Shown: positions 1-5,040 of the stretch, one piece after another
Position numbering within the stretch: position 1 is the stretch's first letter
How the letters are laid out: the number at the start of each line of letters is the position of its first letter
Origin: a bacterium
GTDB taxonomy: Bacteria; Desulfobacterota; Binatia; UBA12015
DNA length: 5,040 bases
NCBI GenBank assembly: GCA_018970825.1
Contig: JAGWVP010000265.1
Span: forward strand, 1-5,040
Direction: 5' to 3'
The notes under the pieces: generated by a model
Database searches by the model: none
What the model was told of the DNA's origin: nothing
Seen by the model: the letters and a program-made list of their open reading frames with translations, nothing else
Position numbers and translations under genes: made by a program

Positions 1-1054
1 GCCCATCGAGGACACTCCCGCTGCGCGCGCGGGGCTCCACCCGGGCGACCAGATCGTCAAGATCGACGGCGAGCTCACCAAGGACATGTCGCTCGCCGAC
101 GCGGTGAAGAAGATGCGCGGTCCGCGCGGAACCAAGGTGAGCCTCTCGATCCGGCGCGAGGGCGTGTCGAGGCTCCTCGACTTCACGCTCGTGCGCGAGA
201 ACATCCAGGTGCAGAGCGTCAAGTTCCGCGACCTGGGCGACGGCTACGGCTACGTCCGCATCACGCAGTTCCAGGAGCACACCGGCGAGGCGCTCGAGGA
301 GGCGCTCAAGAAGATCTCGCGCGGCGACGACGCGAACCTCCGCGGGCTCGTGCTCGACCTGCGCAACGATCCCGGCGGCCTGCTGTCGCAGGCGGTCGCC
401 GTGTCCGACGCATTCCTCGACTCGGGCATGATCGTCTACACCGACGGCCGGCTCGAGAACCAGAAGCAGAAGTACTTCGCCCGCAAGCAGGGCAGCCACG
501 TCGACTTCCCGATCGTCGTGATCGTGAACGGCGGCACGGCGAGCGCGGCCGAGATCGTCGCGGGCGCCCTCCAGGACCACAAGCGGGCGCTCGTGCTGGG
601 CACGCAGACCTTCGGCAAGGGTTCGGTGCAGACGATCCTGCCGCTCGACGACCAGTCGGCGCTGCGACTCACGACCGCCCGCTACTACACGCCGAACGGA
701 CGCTCGATCCAGGCGACCGGCATCAAGCCGGACATCGAGATGGAGAACGTCGTGCGGCTGGCGGGCGGCGGCTCCCGCGGCGCGGACCCGCAGTTCCTGC
801 GCGAGGCGAACCTGCCCAAGCACCTCGACAACCCGACGGGCGAGGAGCAGCCCTCCCCGAAGTCGACGCCCGAGGGATCGAAGGCCGACGGCAAGCCGTC
901 GAAGGCCCCGCCGACCGACGACGAGGACGTCGACGACGTCGCGTCCTCGCTCACCGTGCTCGGCGAGCCCGGCAAGGACCCCCAGCTCGATCGCGCGATC
1001 GACCTGCTGAAGAGCTGGGAGGTCTTCAAGGCGATGCAGGCGAAGAAGGGCTGA
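1..1054 (+). CDS. S41 family carboxy-terminal processing protease (CtpA/Prc type), 5' partial
   Basis: The reading frame is open from base 2 to the TGA at 1052-1054, so the gene begins before the window; 350 residues are visible. The ATG at 86 is internal, because PDZ sequence (PIEDTPAARAGLHPGDQIVK) is readable upstream of it. In order there are a PDZ domain lacking its start (bases 2 to about 200), the S41 protease core (about 220-760), a hydrophilic Pro/Ser/Asp-rich linker (about 835-945) and a C-terminal helix (DPQLDRAIDLL). The catalytic Ser of GGTASAAEI is encoded at 542-544 and the Lys of TFGKGSVQ at 617-619, so the Ser-Lys dyad is intact. Family members are usually 400-450 residues, so roughly 60-100 residues, including any signal peptide, lie outside. 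These are normally secreted or periplasmic proteases that cleave protein C-termini, with the PDZ domain binding the substrate tail. xseA follows after 18 bases, which suggests co-transcription. The family call is firm; the substrate is unknown. Confidence 0.95.
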   Translation, partial: PIEDTPAARAGLHPGDQIVKIDGELTKDMSLADAVKKMRGPRGTKVSLSIRREGVSRLLDFTLVRENIQVQSVKFRDLGDGYGYVRITQFQEHTGEALEEALKKISRGDDANLRGLVLDLRNDPGGLLSQAVAVSDAFLDSGMIVYTDGRLENQKQKYFARKQGSHVDFPIVVIVNGGTASAAEIVAGALQDHKRALVLGTQTFGKGSVQTILPLDDQSALRLTTARYYTPNGRSIQATGIKPDIEMENVVRLAGGGSRGADPQFLREANLPKHLDNPTGEEQPSPKSTPEGSKADGKPSKAPPTDDEDVDDVASSLTVLGEPGKDPQLDRAIDLLKSWEVFKAMQAKKG

Positions 1055-1059
1055 CGGGC

Positions 1060-1064
1060 GGAGG
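1060..1064 (+). promoter_or_regulatory. Shine-Dalgarno site for xseA
   Basis: GGAGG ends 8 bases before the ATG at 1073, within the short gap after the protease stop codon. It is the clearest argument for the 1073 start, which lies about 20 residues upstream of where conserved XseA sequence begins. Confidence 0.7.
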
Positions 1065-1072
1065 CGCGCGCG

Positions 1073-2536
1073 ATGCCGCCTACCCCGGTCTCCCGGGGGG
1101 CGCCCTCCGGCGCGCCCCCGTCGATCCCGCGCGGCATCGGCGTCCGCGCCTTCGTCGACCGCATCCGGCTCGCGCTCGACGAGAACTTCCCCGCGCGCCT
1201 CTGGGTGGAGGGCGAGCTCGCCGAGTGGAACGTCCACCGCGGCAGCGGTCATGCCTACCTCGCGCTGAAGGAGGGCGACGCACGGGTCGAGGCCGTGATC
1301 TGGAGCAGCCGTCGCACGGCCCTGCGCTTCGAGCCCGCGGTCGGGGCCCAGGTCCTCGTGCTGGTGTCGAAGGTCGACTTCTTTCCGCCCCAGGGGCGAC
1401 TGCGTGTCCACGTCGACCGCATGGAGCCGCTCGGGCAGGGGGCGGACCACCTCGCGCGCGAGGAGCTGCGGCGGCGGCTCCAGGCAGAGGGGCTGTTCGC
1501 CGAGGAGCGCAAGCGACAGCTTCCGATGCTGCCGCGCGCGGTCGGCATCGCGACCGCGCGCCCGAGCGCCGCGCTCCAGGACCTGCTGAAGACGCTCGAC
1601 GCGCGCTTTGCCGCGCGCCGCGTCCTGCTCCGGCCCTGCCTCGTGCAGGGGGTCGATGCCGCGGCGGACGTGGCGGCCGCGATCGACGACCTGAACCGCG
1701 ACGGCAGCGTCGACGTGATCGTCGTCGCCCGCGGGGGCGGGTCGTCGAGCGACCTGCGGGCGTTCGACGACGAGTCGGTGGTGCGCGCGATCGCGCGGTC
1801 GCGGATCCCGGTCGTCTCGGCCGTCGGGCACGAGTCCGACGTCTCCCTCGCCGATCTCGTCGCCGACCTCCGCGTGGCGACGCCGACGGCGGCGGCGAAC
1901 GCCGTGATGCCGCAGCGCGCGAAGCTCGACGAGGCGATCGCGGGCCTCGCGGTGCGACTCCGCAACGCGGCCACCGGCCGGATCCGGCTCGCGCGCCGCG
2001 AGGCCGAGACCGCCGAGGCGCGCCTCGGCGACCCGCGCGCGCGGCTGCGCGACGCGCGCGGCGAGATCGACCGGCTGGTCGCGCATGCGCGCGACGTCGT
2101 GTCCGGTCGCGTCCGGGGGCTCGCGACGAGCGTGCTCGCGCTGGAAGCGCGGCTCGACGCGACGCGGCCGCAGGTGCCGGTGCTGCGCGCCTCGGTCGAC
2201 GCGCTCGGAGCGCGCCTCGACCCGGCGCTCCGGGCGAGGCTCGCCGCCGCGCGAGCCGACCTGCGCCGGGAGGGGGGCCGGCTCGAGGCGCTCTCGCCGC
2301 TCGCCGTGCTGTCGCGCGGGTTCGCGGTCGCGCGCCGGGGGGACGGAACCGTCGTGCGGACCGCGGCTTCGATCGCACCGGGCGACGAGCTGCGGCTGCT
2401 GTTCGCCGAGGGCGGGGCTCGCGCGTCCGTGCTAGACGTCGACACGAGTCCCGGTCCCGGCGGCAAGGCGCTCTCGGTCGCGGAGGGGGCGGGCCCGACG
2501 GCCGGGCCGGAGCCCGGACGCGGAGGAGAGTCGTGA
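1073..2536 (+). CDS. xseA: Exodeoxyribonuclease VII large subunit
   Basis: This is the catalytic subunit of exonuclease VII, a cytoplasmic single-strand DNA exonuclease acting from both ends and used in repair. It has 487 residues. An N-terminal OB-fold for DNA binding spans about residues 22-120 (LWVEGELAEWNVHRGSGHAY). The catalytic core follows at about 125-285, with VIVVARGGGSSSDL, IPVVSAVGHESDVSLAD and ATPTAAA. Asp170, Arg220, His253 and Asp256 line up with Escherichia coli Asp155, Arg205, His238 and Asp241 (the last from memory), with the same spacing of 50, 33 and 3 residues. A long Arg/Ala-rich helical region (about 285-400) is the coiled-coil arm that recruits small subunits. The family C-terminal segment (LSPLAVLSRGFAVARR) follows. 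A Pro-rich stretch of about 20 residues at the N-terminus and a Gly/Pro-rich tail of about 30 residues are extra. The ATG has a good Shine-Dalgarno site. The stop overlaps the xseB start (GTGA). Confidence 0.97.
   Translation: MPPTPVSRGAPSGAPPSIPRGIGVRAFVDRIRLALDENFPARLWVEGELAEWNVHRGSGHAYLALKEGDARVEAVIWSSRRTALRFEPAVGAQVLVLVSKVDFFPPQGRLRVHVDRMEPLGQGADHLAREELRRRLQAEGLFAEERKRQLPMLPRAVGIATARPSAALQDLLKTLDARFAARRVLLRPCLVQGVDAAADVAAAIDDLNRDGSVDVIVVARGGGSSSDLRAFDDESVVRAIARSRIPVVSAVGHESDVSLADLVADLRVATPTAAANAVMPQRAKLDEAIAGLAVRLRNAATGRIRLARREAETAEARLGDPRARLRDARGEIDRLVAHARDVVSGRVRGLATSVLALEARLDATRPQVPVLRASVDALGARLDPALRARLAAARADLRREGGRLEALSPLAVLSRGFAVARRGDGTVVRTAASIAPGDELRLLFAEGGARASVLDVDTSPGPGGKALSVAEGAGPTAGPEPGRGGES
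2522..2526 (+). promoter_or_regulatory. Shine-Dalgarno site for xseB
   Basis: GGAGG (continuing as AGAG) lies 6 bases before the GTG at 2533, inside the last codons of xseA. It fixes the xseB start at the GTG that overlaps the xseA stop. The frame of xseB is also open far upstream, so length alone could not decide the start. Confidence 0.7.
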
Positions 2537-2778
2537 GCGAGCACGTCGTCGACGTCGGTAGCCTGAGTTTCGAGGAGGCCCTGCGCGAGCTCCAGTCGGT
2601 GGTCGCCGAACTCGAGCAGAGCAGCCCGAGCCTCGATGCCGCCCTCGCGGGATTCGAGCGCGGCATCGCGCTCCTGCGGGTGCTCCACGGCCGTCTCGAC
2701 GAGGTGGAGAAGCGGGTCGAAGTGCTCGAACGCGACGCCTCGGGCGTCCTTCGGATCCGCTCGACGGGCGGCAAGTGA
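2533..2778 (+). CDS. xseB: Exodeoxyribonuclease VII small subunit
   Basis: This is the small non-catalytic subunit of exonuclease VII, several copies of which bind the helical arm of XseA. The 81-residue product is a normal length for the family. The conserved pattern is visible: FEEALRELQSVVAELE (residues 13-28), then SLDAALAGFERGIALL (33-48), then a charged helix ending EVEKRVEVLE (57-66). Together these give the expected two-helix hairpin. The start is GTG at 2533, with GGAGG 6 bases upstream and a 4-base GTGA overlap with the xseA stop, suggesting translational coupling between the subunits. The frame stays open upstream to about 1225, but that part is a shadow inside xseA encoding Arg/Ala-rich nonsense and should not be added. 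Its own TGA (2776-2778) overlaps the next start in the same way. Confidence 0.94.
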   Translation: MSEHVVDVGSLSFEEALRELQSVVAELEQSSPSLDAALAGFERGIALLRVLHGRLDEVEKRVEVLERDASGVLRIRSTGGK

Positions 2779-3677
2779 CCCCGGCGGACCTCGAGACGCG
2801 GCTCGCGTCGCGCCGCCGTGAAGTCGATGCGGCGCTCCGCGCGGTGATCGCGCGCGGCCGATCGTGGCCGCCCCGCCTGCGGGCGGCGATGCGCTGGTCG
2901 CTGCTCGGCCCGGGCAAGCGGATCCGCCCGGTGCTCGTGCTCGAGACGGCCTCGCTGTTTCCGCGGGCCCGCGGTCGGTCTCTCGCGCTCGACGCCGCTT
3001 GCGCTCTCGAGATGATCCACGCCTACTCGCTCGTGCACGACGATCTGCCGGCGATGGACGACGACCGGCTGCGCCGCGGGCGTCCGACCACCCACGTCCG
3101 CTTCGACGAGGCGACCGCGATCCTCGCGGGCGACGCGCTCCTCACCGAGGCCTTCGCCGTGCTCGGTGGCCCCGCCGGTGGGGGCGACGCGGAGCGGCGA
3201 TTGCGCGTGGTCGCCGAGATCGCCGCGGCCGCGGGTGCGGAGGGGATGGTCGGCGGGCAGGTCCTCGACCTCGGGAGCGAGGGGCGCGCCCGCGTCGGCG
3301 CGGCCCTGGTCGCCCGCATCCATCGCCGCAAGACCGGCGCGCTCATCCGCGTCGCGGTGCGCGCCGGCGCGATCGCCGGCGGTGTCGGAGCGCGGGACCT
3401 CGCTCGACTGACGACCTTCGGCGAGGCGCTCGGACTCGCCTTCCAGATCGCCGACGACGTGCTCGACGAGACCGGGACCACGGCCGTGACCGGCAAGCGG
3501 GCGGGAGGCGACGCGGAACGCGGCAAGGCGACCTACCCGGCGGCACTCGGACTCGCCGGGGCCCGCGCCGCGATGCACCGCGCGGCCGGGGAGGCGAACG
3601 CCGCGATCCGTCCTTTCGGTGCGCGGGCGGACGTGCTCCGGGCCCTCGTGGAACGTGTCGTCGACCGAGCGTCTTGA
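2775..3677 (+). CDS. ispA: Short-chain polyprenyl diphosphate synthase, probably farnesyl diphosphate synthase
   Basis: This cytoplasmic, Mg-dependent trans-prenyltransferase condenses isopentenyl diphosphate with allylic diphosphates to make C15 (possibly C20) products. It has 300 residues, essentially the length of E. coli IspA. Substrate-binding GPGKRIRP is at 45-52. The first Asp-rich motif is DDLPAMD (Asp89, Asp90, Asp95), the DDx4D form typical of bacterial type II farnesyl synthases. GGQVLDLGSEG is at 160-170 and HRRKTGALIR at 183-192. The second Asp-rich motif is DDVLD (227-231), followed by GKRAGGD and GKATYPAALGL. Tyr84 and Ser85, just before the first motif, match the E. coli arrangement and favour C15; geranylgeranyl synthase cannot be excluded. 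The start is GTG at 2775 in a GTGA overlap with the xseB stop. I see no clear Shine-Dalgarno site, so coupled re-initiation is likely. Its 3' end overlaps tlyA by about 23 bases. Confidence 0.95.
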   Translation: MTPADLETRLASRRREVDAALRAVIARGRSWPPRLRAAMRWSLLGPGKRIRPVLVLETASLFPRARGRSLALDAACALEMIHAYSLVHDDLPAMDDDRLRRGRPTTHVRFDEATAILAGDALLTEAFAVLGGPAGGGDAERRLRVVAEIAAAAGAEGMVGGQVLDLGSEGRARVGAALVARIHRRKTGALIRVAVRAGAIAGGVGARDLARLTTFGEALGLAFQIADDVLDETGTTAVTGKRAGGDAERGKATYPAALGLAGARAAMHRAAGEANAAIRPFGARADVLRALVERVVDRAS

Positions 3678-4422
3678 CGTCCTGCTCGCGGCACGAGGGC
3701 TCGCACCGAGCCGCGAGCGCGCTCGCAGGCTCATCCTCGCGGGACTCGTCCTGGTCGACGGGCGCCGTGCCGACCACGCGGGCGACCGCGTGCGCGGGGA
3801 CGCCGAGGTGCGCGTTCTCGGGCCCGACCACGACTACGTCTCTCGCGGCGGGGTGAAGCTCGCGCACGCGCTCGACGTGTTCGACGTCGACGTCGCGGGC
3901 CGCACCTGCGTGGACGTCGGCGCCTCGACCGGCGGATTCACCGACTGCCTCGTGCAGCGAGGCGCCGCGCGGGTGCACGCGGTGGACGTGGGCTACGGGC
4001 AACTCGCCTGGAAACTGCGGTGCGACGATCGCGTCGTCGTCCACGAGCGGACCAACGCGCGGACCCTGCCGCCGCGTTCGCTCGACCCGGCGCCGTCGCT
4101 CGCGGTCGTCGACGCATCGTTCATCTCGCTGCGACTCCTGCTGCCCGCGATCCTCGCCCAGCTCGACCCGCCGGGCGAGATCGTGGCTCTCGTCAAGCCC
4201 CAGTTCGAGGTCGGGCGCGAGCGGGTCGGGCGCGGCGGCGTGGTGCGGGAGCCCGAGGCGCGGGCCGACGCGGTGGCCGCCGTCGTCGAGTCCGCGCGAG
4301 AACTCGGGCTGCGCCTCGTCGGCTCGTGCGAGTCGCCCATCCGGGGCGCGAAGAAGGGCAACGTCGAGCTGCTGGTCCACCTCGCGCCGGACGGCCCGAA
4401 CGACGGGGACGGTGCCGGTTGA
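3655..4422 (+). CDS. tlyA: TlyA family S4-domain rRNA (ribose-2'-O) methyltransferase
   Basis: This is a putative S-adenosylmethionine-dependent 2'-O-methyltransferase of the TlyA (older name hemolysin A) family. Characterised members methylate cytidines of 16S and/or 23S rRNA. The 255 residues hold an N-terminal S4 RNA-binding domain (about 5-55, RLDVLLAARGLAPSRERA), then SRGGVKLAHAL and a Rossmann-like methyltransferase domain with SAM loop DVGASTGGFTD (87-97). Lys68, Asp153, Lys181 (ALVKPQFE) and Glu238 (KGNVELLV) correspond to the Lys-Asp-Lys-Glu catalytic tetrad described for Mycobacterium tuberculosis TlyA, in nearly identical positions. GTG at 3655 is chosen because the S4 domain begins immediately after it. 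GTG at 3619 would add 12 residues lying inside ispA. No strong Shine-Dalgarno site is visible (only GTGGAA nearby), consistent with coupling to ispA. The target site and any antibiotic (capreomycin) phenotype cannot be read from sequence. Confidence 0.94.
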   Translation: MSSTERLDVLLAARGLAPSRERARRLILAGLVLVDGRRADHAGDRVRGDAEVRVLGPDHDYVSRGGVKLAHALDVFDVDVAGRTCVDVGASTGGFTDCLVQRGAARVHAVDVGYGQLAWKLRCDDRVVVHERTNARTLPPRSLDPAPSLAVVDASFISLRLLLPAILAQLDPPGEIVALVKPQFEVGRERVGRGGVVREPEARADAVAAVVESARELGLRLVGSCESPIRGAKKGNVELLVHLAPDGPNDGDGAG

Positions 4423-4454
4423 CAGTCCGACCGCCCGCCGGTAGCCACGCGCCC

Positions 4455-4898
4455 GTGGGCTGGTTCAAGACCGATTCCGAGCGGGTCGCCGACGGCCTCG
4501 AGGCCGCGCACGACGAGATCCTCCGGCTGGCGCGGCAGATCGAGTATCATTCCGAGCTCGCGCCGTATCCCTTCATGGCCGAGCGCCTGAAGAGGATCAG
4601 CGACGACGAAGGGCGCAACGCACGCAGGCTCGGGGAGCGCCTGATGGCGCTCGGCCGCCAGCCGCAGGCGACGGCCGCCGGTGCGATCCGGACCGGCCGC
4701 AATTCCTGGGAGCGCCTGATCCAGGACAGCGACGACTACCGTGCCCTCCTGCGCCGCCTCTCCCAGCTGTGGGTGCGCTGGGACGACGAGTCGACCGAGG
4801 ACGCGGCGGTGGTCCGCAGCGTGCTCGACGCATCCACGCGCAATCGCGACGACCTGAACGACCTGGTCGCCCGGTCCGACCCGCACGCCCTCGACTGA
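4455..4898 (+). CDS. Small helical protein of unknown function, possibly ferritin-like
   Basis: I do not recognise this gene with certainty. From GTG 4455 it encodes 147 residues, strongly charged and almost wholly helical by eye, with no signal peptide or membrane segment. Four helices seem likely: about 7-33, 38-67, 82-110 and 115-140. This and the segment DEGRNARRLGERLMALGRQP recall ferritin-like or rubrerythrin-like bundles, where E-x-x-H is followed by a leucine-rich helix ending in Leu-Gly. Here Asn55 stands where the metal-binding His would be, although EAAH (16-19) occurs in the first helix. Metal binding is therefore doubtful. The start is uncertain. TTG at 4419 overlaps the tlyA stop (TTGA), has GGGGA 9 bases upstream and would give 159 residues. 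The added codons (Pro-rich, several A/T third positions) look less coding, so I prefer 4455. It is last in the operon, and its position beside tlyA gives no clear role. Confidence 0.75.
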   Translation: MGWFKTDSERVADGLEAAHDEILRLARQIEYHSELAPYPFMAERLKRISDDEGRNARRLGERLMALGRQPQATAAGAIRTGRNSWERLIQDSDDYRALLRRLSQLWVRWDDESTEDAAVVRSVLDASTRNRDDLNDLVARSDPHALD

Positions 4899-4919
4899 CG
4901 GGGCCGTCCTTCCGCCCCG
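4899..4919 (+). terminator. Weak hairpin directly after the last stop codon
   Basis: CGGGGC (4899-4904) is a perfect inverted repeat of GCCCCG (4914-4919), with a 9-base loop. The stem begins immediately after the TGA of the last gene. It is followed by G-rich sequence rather than a T-run, so it is not a classic intrinsic terminator. It could protect the mRNA 3' end, or be chance in GC-rich DNA. Confidence 0.2.
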
Positions 4920-4948
4920 GGGGGAGGTCGAGACGGGGGCGGGCGGGG
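4919..4948 (+). other. G-run cluster with possible G-quadruplex potential
   Basis: Four runs of three or more G lie close together on the + strand: 4919-4924, 4935-4939, 4941-4943 and 4945-4948. The last three are separated by single C bases, and the first gap is 10 bases. That could form a four-tract G-quadruplex in the mRNA or non-template strand, though the first loop is longer than usual limits. It would compete with the hairpin at 4939-4956. Confidence 0.3.
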
Positions 4949-4969
4949 TTGCCCGCGTCCGCCTTGTTT
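4939..4969 (+). terminator. Candidate intrinsic-type terminator for the operon
   Basis: GCGGGC (4939-4944) pairs perfectly with GCCCGC (4951-4956) around a 6-base loop, GGGGTT. A short T-rich stretch, TTGTTT (4964-4969), follows 7 bases after the stem. The distance and the interrupted T-run are poor for a rho-independent terminator, and TTGTTT is also the best -35 candidate of the next promoter. The position, between a finished operon and a new promoter, is where a terminator is expected. Confidence 0.3.
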
Positions 4970-4991
4970 CCCGGGACGGGTCCGCTACTTT
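4964..4991 (+). promoter_or_regulatory. Candidate sigma-70-type promoter for the gene beyond the right edge
   Basis: TTGTTT (4964-4969) and TACTTT (4986-4991) are separated by 16 bases. Each matches only three of six consensus positions, but they keep the most conserved ones (TTG; TA and final T). They sit in the most AT-rich patch of an otherwise very GC-rich window. Transcription would begin near 4998, giving a leader of roughly 40 bases before the Shine-Dalgarno site at 5035-5040. The position is sensible; the match is moderate. Confidence 0.45.
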
Positions 4992-5003
4992 GGGGTTTCG
5001 ACC

Positions 5004-5025
5004 CTGCCGCGGTCCAGCGCGGCGG
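5004..5025 (+). other. Inverted repeat in the leader of the downstream gene
   Basis: GCCGCG (5006-5011) pairs perfectly with CGCGGC (5018-5023) around a 6-base loop. A U-G and a C-G pair extend the stem to eight. It lies between the candidate transcription start and the ribosome binding site, about 9 bases before the latter. It may tune translation or RNA stability, but short GC stems are common by chance at this composition. Confidence 0.3.
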
Positions 5026-5034
5026 AGCCCCTGC

Positions 5035-5040
5035 AAGGAG
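5035..5040 (+). promoter_or_regulatory. Strong Shine-Dalgarno site at the right edge
   Basis: AAGGAG forms the last six bases of the window and is a near-perfect complement to the 16S rRNA 3' end. It implies a + strand gene starting about 5-10 bases beyond the edge. Its product cannot be told from this window. Confidence 0.6.

Noticed and set aside
86..1054. Treating the ATG at 86 as the true start of the protease gene.
   Set aside because: The frame is open to the left edge and encodes conserved PDZ sequence from base 2, so the gene is cut by the window and this ATG is internal.
1225..2532. A long + strand open frame running in the xseB frame through xseA, which could suggest a large fused XseB.
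   Set aside because: The translation before 2533 is Arg/Ala/Gly-rich shadow sequence of xseA. The GTG at 2533 with its own GGAGG gives an XseB of normal length.
3619..3654. The GTG at 3619 as the tlyA start.
   Set aside because: It would add 12 residues unlike TlyA N-termini and enlarge the overlap with ispA to 59 bases. The S4 domain begins directly after GTG 3655.
1080..3734. An 884-codon open frame on the - strand spanning xseA, xseB and ispA.
   Set aside because: The product is Arg/Pro/Ala-rich without any recognisable domain, and it lies opposite three genes with clear catalytic motifs. Long antisense frames are expected where GC is so high that stop codons are rare.
4419..4447. A perfect TTGACA (4419-4424), with TAGCCA 17 bases later, as a possible promoter for the last gene.
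   Set aside because: The -10 side matches only TA. The -35 match coincides with the tlyA stop and possible TTG start, and the genes are close enough to share a transcript.
3343..5036. Two long - strand open frames (3343-4380 and 3993-5036) opposite tlyA and the last gene.
   Set aside because: They look like compositional shadows: they oppose clearly coding tlyA and show no recognisable motif. The short patches that read plausibly mirror the sense codons.

Overview
This window is compact, very GC-rich bacterial chromosome. All recognisable genes lie on the + strand in one close-packed, operon-like run. The order is C-terminal processing protease (S41/CtpA family, 5' end cut by the window), xseA, xseB, ispA-type polyprenyl synthase, tlyA, and a small helical protein of unknown function. 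A 142-base non-coding segment follows and ends in a strong Shine-Dalgarno sequence for a gene starting just past the right edge. The extreme GC bias and the xseA-xseB-ispA-tlyA order suggest a deltaproteobacterial-grade organism (Myxococcota, Desulfobacterota or Binatota-like). That placement is an inference from gene order and composition; nothing here fixes the taxon.

Layout: 1-1054 is the protease. 1073-2536 and 2533-2778 encode the two subunits of exonuclease VII. 2775-3677 is a short-chain prenyl diphosphate synthase. 3655-4422 is a TlyA-type S4-domain RNA ribose methyltransferase. About 4455-4898 (possibly from 4419) is a hypothetical protein that may have a ferritin-like fold. 4899-5040 carries G-rich and hairpin-forming sequence, a candidate promoter, a possible leader hairpin and the downstream ribosome binding site.

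The genes do not form one pathway. XseA and XseB form one enzyme. IspA supplies prenyl diphosphates for quinones, undecaprenyl phosphate and similar products. TlyA modifies ribosomal RNA. CtpA-type proteases act in the cell envelope. The link is transcriptional and translational: the xseA/xseB and xseB/ispA junctions are 4-base GTGA overlaps, and ispA/tlyA overlap by about 23 bases. The gene dxs, often found between ispA and tlyA in related gene orders, is absent here.

I found no mobile element, CRISPR array, tRNA or rRNA, and no sign of a new defence or biosynthetic system. This is mostly an ordinary housekeeping region. The points worth a second look are the unidentified last gene, the dxs-less junction and the structured intergenic segment.
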